A stretch of DNA of 64,000 nucleotides from an uncultured Aquimarina sp. Its GTDB lineage: Bacteria; Bacteroidota; Bacteroidia; Flavobacteriales; Flavobacteriaceae. The notes under the pieces were generated by a model that was not told the DNA's origin, made no database searches, and saw only the letters and a program-made list of their open reading frames with translations. The stretch spans positions 1 through 64,000 of the forward strand of contig CANLRN010000012.1 of assembly GCA_947493495.1 (NCBI GenBank), written 5' to 3'. This document shows positions 57,459-64,000 of this stretch, piece after piece. How positions within the stretch are numbered: the first letter of the stretch is position 1; the number at the start of each line of letters is the position of its first letter. Both the position numbers and the translations under genes were made by a program.

Positions 57459-59315
57459 TTGAGTGTTAACAGTCTCTATAACACGATATCAAAAGGCATT
57501 TGTTATATTTACAAAAAAACGTGCAACATGCGATTCATTCTTTTATGTATAATTTTTCTTTTTGTAGCTCCCGTGTTCAGTCAATCTGAACAATTGGCCA
57601 AGAATTATGTACAACAAGGAGAATATGAAAAGGCACTTTCTGTATATCAAAAATTATATGAACGTAACCCCAATCGTATTAACTACTTTTTAGGGTTGAT
57701 AGAATCGTATCAGCAATTAGAACGATTTGATGAAGCAGAAGAAATTCTAAAAAAAAGAATTGAGGGAACTCCTAGGAATGCCCAATTACAAGTAGAACTA
57801 GGGCATCACTATGAATTACAAGGTGCTACAGAAAAAGCACAAATCCACTATAATAAAGCAATAGATAATTTTGATACTAATTTAAATCAGGCATATTCAC
57901 TCGCTCAGACATTCGAAAAATATAATCTTTTGGATCAAGCAGCTTTGATTTATGAAAAGGGGATGACGTATAATCCTGGAACAAATTTTAATGTCCAATT
58001 AGCCAAAATATATGGAGAACAAGGCAAAATAGAAAAAATGTTCAATAGTTATTTGGATTTACTGATGATACAACCTAATTATAAAAATATCATTCAGCGT
58101 AACTTTAGTCAATACATTATAGAAGACCCTCTTAATGAAAATAATATAATTTTTAGAAAATTATTGATCAAAAAAATACAACAACAACCTGATGTCATAT
58201 ACAATGAACTCTTGAGTTGGTTATTTATTCAACAAAAAGAGTTTAAAAAAGCTTTTATACAAGAAAAAGCAATTTATAAGCGAAAAGGAGAAGATTTACA
58301 GGGGATCATTAATCTTGCAAGAATAGCTATAGGGCATAAAGATATTAAATCAGCTACGCAGATTTTGGATTATATTTTACAATCTCCTGCAGCTGGAAAT
58401 GATATCAAGCTTACTGCTCATAAGATTATACTCAAGGCAAGAACTGATACGGCAGATAAAAAAGAATATAAAAAAATTGAAAATGAATATAATGTAGTTT
58501 TTGAAACTTATGGAAAATCGAGAGAGACTATCGGATTGCAGATAGATTATGCCCATTTTCTGGCATTTAGTCAAGATCGAAATCAAGAAGCAATTAGTTT
58601 TTTAAAGGAATTATTAGATAGAGAAAAATTATCTAGATTCCAATCTTCTAGAGCAAAAATGAAAATTGCAGACATCCTTGTTTTAGATCAAAAATTCAAT
58701 CAAGCATTAATATATTACACACAAGTGCAAAATGTATTAAAAAACAATTTCTTAGCTCAGGATGCGAGGTTTAAAGTAGCAAAAACCAGTTATTATAAAG
58801 GAGATTTTGCTTGGGCACAGACACAGCTAGATGTATTAAAATCTTCTACTTCTCAATTGATTGCTAACGACGCGATGGAATTGAGCCTTATTATCAGTGA
58901 TAATTCATTAGAAGATTCTACACAGACAGCATTAAAGATATACGCTAAAGCTGATTTGTTATCTTTTCAGAATAAAAACAAAGAGGCTATTGCTGTATAT
59001 GATAAAATTCTTACGGACCATAGAGGAGAAAAGATAGAAGATGAAGCGTTTTTACAGCAAGCTAAACTATTCGAAAAAGAAAAAGAATTCGAGAAAGCTA
59101 AAATAAATTACCTGAAGATTATTGAGTTTTATAACAATGACATCCTAGTAGATGATGCTTATTATTGGTTAGCAGAGTTGTATGTAAATGTATTCCAAGA
59201 ACCAGAGAAGGCAAAGGAGCTTTATGAAAAACTTATTTTTAATCATGCAGATAGTATTTATTTTGTAGATGCAAGAAAAAAATATCGAATGCTAAGAGGA
59301 GATGCTATTAATTGA
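57459..59315 (+). CDS. tetratricopeptide-repeat protein, secreted
   Basis: Multiple TPR units (EYEKALSVYQKLYERNPNRINYFLGLIESYQQLERFDEAEEILKK). Start likely MRFILLCIIFLFVAPVFSQ near 57530. Confidence 0.88.
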   Translation: MSVNSLYNTISKGICYIYKKTCNMRFILLCIIFLFVAPVFSQSEQLAKNYVQQGEYEKALSVYQKLYERNPNRINYFLGLIESYQQLERFDEAEEILKKRIEGTPRNAQLQVELGHHYELQGATEKAQIHYNKAIDNFDTNLNQAYSLAQTFEKYNLLDQAALIYEKGMTYNPGTNFNVQLAKIYGEQGKIEKMFNSYLDLLMIQPNYKNIIQRNFSQYIIEDPLNENNIIFRKLLIKKIQQQPDVIYNELLSWLFIQQKEFKKAFIQEKAIYKRKGEDLQGIINLARIAIGHKDIKSATQILDYILQSPAAGNDIKLTAHKIILKARTDTADKKEYKKIENEYNVVFETYGKSRETIGLQIDYAHFLAFSQDRNQEAISFLKELLDREKLSRFQSSRAKMKIADILVLDQKFNQALIYYTQVQNVLKNNFLAQDARFKVAKTSYYKGDFAWAQTQLDVLKSSTSQLIANDAMELSLIISDNSLEDSTQTALKIYAKADLLSFQNKNKEAIAVYDKILTDHRGEKIEDEAFLQQAKLFEKEKEFEKAKINYLKIIEFYNNDILVDDAYYWLAELYVNVFQEPEKAKELYEKLIFNHADSIYFVDARKKYRMLRGDAIN

Positions 59316-59353
59316 CTTTAGGTAGTAGTAATAATGATTTAAAAAAAATACTC

Positions 59354-62300
59354 TTATTTATCGATTGTATATAACTGATGCTGCGCATTATTATTAACTA
59401 CAAATAATAAAGTGTTGTCAGAGAAATCAATAGTTATCATATTTCTTACATCTTTATCTGCATAAAAACCAGTTTCTGTATTGGATATGTACTCAAATTC
59501 ACCTTGCTTTTTTCCTTTTAGGTACGATCCTATTCCTGCATCAGATCTGGTAGTTTCTACTTCTGATAAATAGTTATTGCCTGCCACTATAATGTCTTTA
59601 ATACCATCTCTATCAAAATCACTATATAGAATACTATTAATAGGGGATCGTTGTACTTCTATTGAGAAAGGTGTAAAAGAATATTGATTGGAGCCATCAT
59701 TTACAAAAATTCCTGAACGGAATTCTACTGCTTGATAGTGTAATGCTGTTTCTATGCGTTTGCCTACAATACCAGTAATATCCTTATTAGCAAACTCATT
59801 AAAAGTAGTAATTTTATTTGCCAGATGAGGCATCTGCTGTGTCATACATACTTTACCTCTAACAGGAACCTGCTTATTATTGTAATACTTGGCAAGCATC
59901 ACATCTTCTACTCCATTAAAATCAAAATCATTTGTGTATACATGAAAAGGCTTTTCTTCTGTTGCATGGAATTTATAATTCAACCCTAAATTACCAGCTA
60001 TAATATCCTTATCTCCATCTTGATCAATATCAGTAACTAAGATTGTATTCCACCATCCTGTTTTTTGGGATAGTGAGTTATATGTCTCGTCTCTTACCAA
60101 TTTGTTATTCTTATTAAGAAATACTTCTATGCCCATCCATTCTCCAGTGATTACAAGATCTAATGCTTTATCATTATTAATGTCTACCCATTGCGCATCA
60201 GTTACCATTCCAATAGTTGTAATATCTGGTGCAAATTCTTGATTACCTACGCTAAAATGACCTTGGTTATTAAGTAATAAATAACTTTTGGGAGCATATG
60301 GATATTTTCCTGGAACTACTCTGCCTCCAACAAACAAATCTATATCTCCATCATTATCATAATCTCCAGAAACAACGGTAGATCCCGCAGAAATTATATC
60401 TGGTATCCTTCCTTGGGTTTTAGTAAATTTTCCTTTACCATCATTAAGATATAACCTGTCTTGTAGTAATTTTGGATTTCTTATAAATTCATAACTACCA
60501 CTCACTACATATAAATCTTTATCTCCATCATTATCTGCATCAAAAAAACAAGCTCCTACATCTTCTTTACGCTTATCTTTTTCGAAATCTTCTATTGTAA
60601 TTGTAGCAAAGGTTCCATTTTTCTTTGCCACTAGTAGCTGTCCGGCTTGAGTATGTCCACCTCCCAAAAAGATATCTTCTAAACCATCATTATTGACATC
60701 CGTTTTGGCAATAGCTGGGCCTATCTGAGAGAGTTTATGAGGTAATAATACCTGAAGGTTGTAATCATTAAAATACGGATCAACATGCGAATAGCTAGAA
60801 TTTATTTTACTGAATAATACGTTGTTCTCTTTTGCATCTTCTTCTGCTATAGCTTCAATTTTTGAATACGTTATATGTAGCAATTGATTAGGTTTTACTT
60901 CTGATACTATTTGTTGATGCCCATCGAGCCATAAAACTTCTATTTTAGAAATAGTATCTTCTTTTTTTATTCCAAAATGTAATCTATTAGAAACCGAAGA
61001 TAGAAACCCTCTTGTATTGATATGCTGGCGGACTTGTTTTGTGCCATCGGTAAAATGAGCAATAATTTTAGTTCCAATACCATTGATGTTATTACCAGAA
61101 CCTTGAAGCTCGAGTGTCAAATAATTTCCTTTTTCTAATTGAATAGCATTATTTTTTAATAGTGTAGCTTCTTCATTGATATTATTTACCACAATATCCA
61201 AATCGCCATCATTGTCCAGATCCGCATAAGTAGCTCCGTTAGAAAATGTAGGAGGCATATCAATCCATTGTGAAGAAGTGTTTTGAAAACTTAGATCTCC
61301 ATTGTTTTTAAAAAAGTAATTGGTGAGCTTTTGCTGAGGTAATTTTTTTGTAAACCTCAAAAAATCTTCGGAAGTAGGTTTTCTTTGATTGGCTCTAAGT
61401 GTCTGTAGAATCTCATTATTCTTATCTCTATCAATGACATCTCTATACACTCCGTTAGTGACATATATATCATTATACCCATCCAAGTCAAAATCTGCTG
61501 ATAATATGGACCAACTCCAATCGGTATTGGCAATCCCTGATAGATTACCAATCTCACTATACGTGTTATTCCCATTATTGAGTTGTAGCATGTTGTGCAT
61601 ATATTGATGGTGATATCCATTGGCCACCATCTTTTCGAACTTTTCTGTAGAAGTCATTGCCATGGTAGTTTTAGATCTAATGTAATCCTCTGGATTCATA
61701 TCTAATGTCATTAAATCAAGCAAGCCATCATTATTTATATCCGATATATCACTACCCATACTATTAAAAGACATATGCTTAAATAGTTCATCTTTAGCAT
61801 CTCTAAACGTACCGTCTTGATTATTAATATACACCAAATCAGGAACGCTAAAATCATTACAGACATAGATATCCATCCATCCATCATTATTGAGATCTCC
61901 TACTTGTGGGTTTAAACCAAACCCAATATCAGGGAGAATACCTGCTGTATCCGAAACATCTGTAAAATGACCTGTACCATCATTCGCATATAATCGATCA
62001 CTTCCTTTAAGTTTTAGATTCTTTTTATCTTTTTGTACATTTTCTAGATCCACAATTTTAACTTTTCCAGTAATGTCGGGCGTATTAGAGACATAAACGT
62101 CTATATCATTATCATTATCATAATCAAAAAAGGTAGCGTGGATGGTACGGTTCTGATCAGCTAGTCCTAAGGATTCTGCTTTTTCTGTAAAGGTGAGGTC
62201 GCCATTATTGATATATAACATATTGGCAAATTTATTTTCTTCATCTTTCCATCCTCCACGGGATACATAGATATCCATAAAACCATCATTATTAACATCT

Positions 62301-62719
62301 GCAACTGCTACGCCTGTATTAAACCCCTCTCTTTTTAATATCCCTGCTTTTTTGGTAATATCTTCAAATTCGAAATTTCCTTTATTTAAGTACAATTTAT
62401 TTTCATGGGTGTTAGATGTAAAGAAAAGATCTATCAAACCATCATTATTAAAATCAGCCGAGGCGACTCCTCCTCCAATATAAGTATACATATATTGGTA
62501 GTAATTAGACTCCAGATTTTCTGTAAGTATGTTTTTAAAATTTATCCCTGATTTTACAGAGGGAATGATAGAAAATAATTTATGTTCTTCTTCAATAGGA
62601 TCCAGTATTGTTTCTTTATTTTTTTCTGATTTTGTACAGAAAACAAAAAACAGACTCAAGATAAAATATAAGGCAATTTTTAGAGTAGAAATGAAGAAAG
62701 ATGATTGTATTTTAAACAT
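59354..62719 (-). CDS. FG-GAP/VCBS repeat and ASPIC/UnbV-domain lipoprotein
   Basis: Repeated DFNNDGLIDLFFTSNTHENKLYLNKGNFEFEDIT-type units; LFFVFCTKS lipobox. Confidence 0.92.
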   Translation of the reverse strand: MFKIQSSFFISTLKIALYFILSLFFVFCTKSEKNKETILDPIEEEHKLFSIIPSVKSGINFKNILTENLESNYYQYMYTYIGGGVASADFNNDGLIDLFFTSNTHENKLYLNKGNFEFEDITKKAGILKREGFNTGVAVADVNNDGFMDIYVSRGGWKDEENKFANMLYINNGDLTFTEKAESLGLADQNRTIHATFFDYDNDNDIDVYVSNTPDITGKVKIVDLENVQKDKKNLKLKGSDRLYANDGTGHFTDVSDTAGILPDIGFGLNPQVGDLNNDGWMDIYVCNDFSVPDLVYINNQDGTFRDAKDELFKHMSFNSMGSDISDINNDGLLDLMTLDMNPEDYIRSKTTMAMTSTEKFEKMVANGYHHQYMHNMLQLNNGNNTYSEIGNLSGIANTDWSWSILSADFDLDGYNDIYVTNGVYRDVIDRDKNNEILQTLRANQRKPTSEDFLRFTKKLPQQKLTNYFFKNNGDLSFQNTSSQWIDMPPTFSNGATYADLDNDGDLDIVVNNINEEATLLKNNAIQLEKGNYLTLELQGSGNNINGIGTKIIAHFTDGTKQVRQHINTRGFLSSVSNRLHFGIKKEDTISKIEVLWLDGHQQIVSEVKPNQLLHITYSKIEAIAEEDAKENNVLFSKINSSYSHVDPYFNDYNLQVLLPHKLSQIGPAIAKTDVNNDGLEDIFLGGGHTQAGQLLVAKKNGTFATITIEDFEKDKRKEDVGACFFDADNDGDKDLYVVSGSYEFIRNPKLLQDRLYLNDGKGKFTKTQGRIPDIISAGSTVVSGDYDNDGDIDLFVGGRVVPGKYPYAPKSYLLLNNQGHFSVGNQEFAPDITTIGMVTDAQWVDINNDKALDLVITGEWMGIEVFLNKNNKLVRDETYNSLSQKTGWWNTILVTDIDQDGDKDIIAGNLGLNYKFHATEEKPFHVYTNDFDFNGVEDVMLAKYYNNKQVPVRGKVCMTQQMPHLANKITTFNEFANKDITGIVGKRIETALHYQAVEFRSGIFVNDGSNQYSFTPFSIEVQRSPINSILYSDFDRDGIKDIIVAGNNYLSEVETTRSDAGIGSYLKGKKQGEFEYISNTETGFYADKDVRNMITIDFSDNTLLFVVNNNAQHQLYTIDK

Positions 62720-62887
62720 GATATTATGTAATCTATAAACTGAACTTATCTCATTATATTCAGATGAAAAATGGCATTATTTAGAGTAATGCTTCGATTA
62801 GAAATTGTTTCTCACAATAAGCTCTTTGACTAAAATGCATATTTTTTTATACATATCAAAACAAGTCACTAAAATGTTTTAAAAAAA

Positions 62888-62927
62888 GCACAACGAAAAA
62901 ATCAAGAAATGATTTGATCGTTGTGCT
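62888..62927. terminator. hairpin terminator downstream of susD-like gene
   Basis: GCACAACGA...TCGTTGTGC with inner AAATCAAGAAATGATTT. Confidence 0.6.
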
Positions 62928-62960
62928 CGTCAATAGTTTGGTTAGTATAAGGTAATTTAC

Positions 62961-64000
62961 CTAATTCGCTAAATTAGGTAGTTCATCCAATGCAATCTGA
63001 GGTAGAGGTGCATAATAATTATCTGTACCTAAGCTACCTAGAATACTATTTCGTTCATTTATAATTGCTCCCGTTGCAGGGTCTGTAGAAACTTGCGGCT
63101 GTCGATCACTTAGTGCTTGTTCTACTCGTTGTAATCTAACCAGATCATACCATCTAGAGAATTCGCCAGCGAACTCCCATTTACGTTCGGTTACTGCTAG
63201 CTCTGCAATATCTCCTGAGGTCAGATCTACACTTGGATTTGGAGTAGCAAATGGTAAACCTTCTGCCCTTCTTCTAATCATGTTCAATGCTTCCCACGAT
63301 TGGGGAGTAACATTTCCAGATCGCCCAGAGGCTTCCGCATAAATAAGTAAAACTTCTGCATATCGCATCCAGAAGTCAAAACGACTTGAGGAGAATTGAG
63401 CTATATCACCAGCAGGACCAGTAATTTTTTTGAAAACAGGATTTTTTTGATCACTAAAAGCTTCCCATTGTAATTCTGTTCTGTAAGTGGCTTCTTTTCT
63501 TGGCCCAACAGGAAAATCTTCAAAAAACTTAATTTCTGCCAAAGATTCTTGCCAGCCAAGCAAATCAGCTGGTAAGCCTAGTATCCCATATTTTCGATTG
63601 TCTAAATTTGGACAACTAGAACAAAAAGTAATGGAGAATACTCCTTCTGTATTAGAAGCGTTTTCTTGCCTCCATAGATCTTCTAGATCTGAAAGTAATA
63701 GGAATCCATGAGCTCCACTATTGTCTATCACTTGTTTAGCACTCTGAGCTGCAGCTGCATATTTAGACATATCATTGAGAGGAAATCCAGCCCAATCCAT
63801 GTATAATCTTGCTAATAAGGCTCTTGCTGTTCCTTTGTTTGGTCTCGGAGCTCCTGGGTTTACACCAGGATAAACATCTGGCAGAAGTCTTTCTGCTTCT
63901 AGAAAATCTGATTCTACTTGTTCGAATACCTCTTGTTGCGAAGATAAGGTTACATCAGGATCTACAACAGGATCAAGTAAAATAGGAATTCTACCGTGTA
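62961..64000 (-). CDS. RagB/SusD-family outer membrane lipoprotein (truncated by window end)
   Basis: ORF continues in frame past 63800 (...NKGTARALLARLYMDWAGFPLND); RFDFWMRYAEVLLIYAEASGRSG...NMIRRRAEGLP...EFAGEFSRWYDLVRL. Confidence 0.93.
   Translation of the reverse strand, partial: HGRIPILLDPVVDPDVTLSSQQEVFEQVESDFLEAERLLPDVYPGVNPGAPRPNKGTARALLARLYMDWAGFPLNDMSKYAAAAQSAKQVIDNSGAHGFLLLSDLEDLWRQENASNTEGVFSITFCSSCPNLDNRKYGILGLPADLLGWQESLAEIKFFEDFPVGPRKEATYRTELQWEAFSDQKNPVFKKITGPAGDIAQFSSSRFDFWMRYAEVLLIYAEASGRSGNVTPQSWEALNMIRRRAEGLPFATPNPSVDLTSGDIAELAVTERKWEFAGEFSRWYDLVRLQRVEQALSDRQPQVSTDPATGAIINERNSILGSLGTDNYYAPLPQIALDELPNLAN

Noticed and set aside
59354-62719. Internal DNA repeats in the 1121-aa gene
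   Set aside because: Explained by repeated FG-GAP/VCBS calcium-binding motifs (DxNNDGxxD).

Overview
The window is from a Bacteroidota/Flavobacteriia-type chromosome (AT-rich, T9SS sorting domains, SusD, DUF1800/DUF1501). Its standout feature is the left end (about 1-8.7 kb), an integron-like gene-cassette array. Eight single-gene cassettes, all on the minus strand, alternate with long imperfect inverted-repeat sites (about 135-200 bp) whose architecture matches integron attC sites. Each cassette carries its own 9-10 nt core sequence at both ends, perfectly complementary in 8 of 8 cassettes, as expected for units that circularise and integrate by site-specific recombination. The array abuts a dyad (possible attI analogue) and a 375-aa tyrosine recombinase that, by eye, lacks the insertion typical of IntI integrases and points in the same direction as the cassettes. 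A small zinc-finger gene is divergent from the recombinase. It has a paralogue at 13 kb, and both share an upstream dyad TTAATCG-N8/9-CGAATAA. The rest is mostly chromosomal: metG, prs, rplY/ctc, pth, ribF, serS, def, bshB1, tRNA-Leu(CAA), GH5 and GH16 enzymes with T9SS domains, three tandem DUF1800/DUF1501 pairs, two AraC/SDR redox modules, a ParDE-like TA pair, a VCBS/ASPIC protein and a SusD gene cut by the window end. I also found an unlisted 43-aa RiPP-like precursor ORF, two copies of a ~164-bp MITE-like element, another short TIR element with an 8-bp direct repeat, and a T9SS pseudogene. All calls come from reading the sequence; no database search was run.
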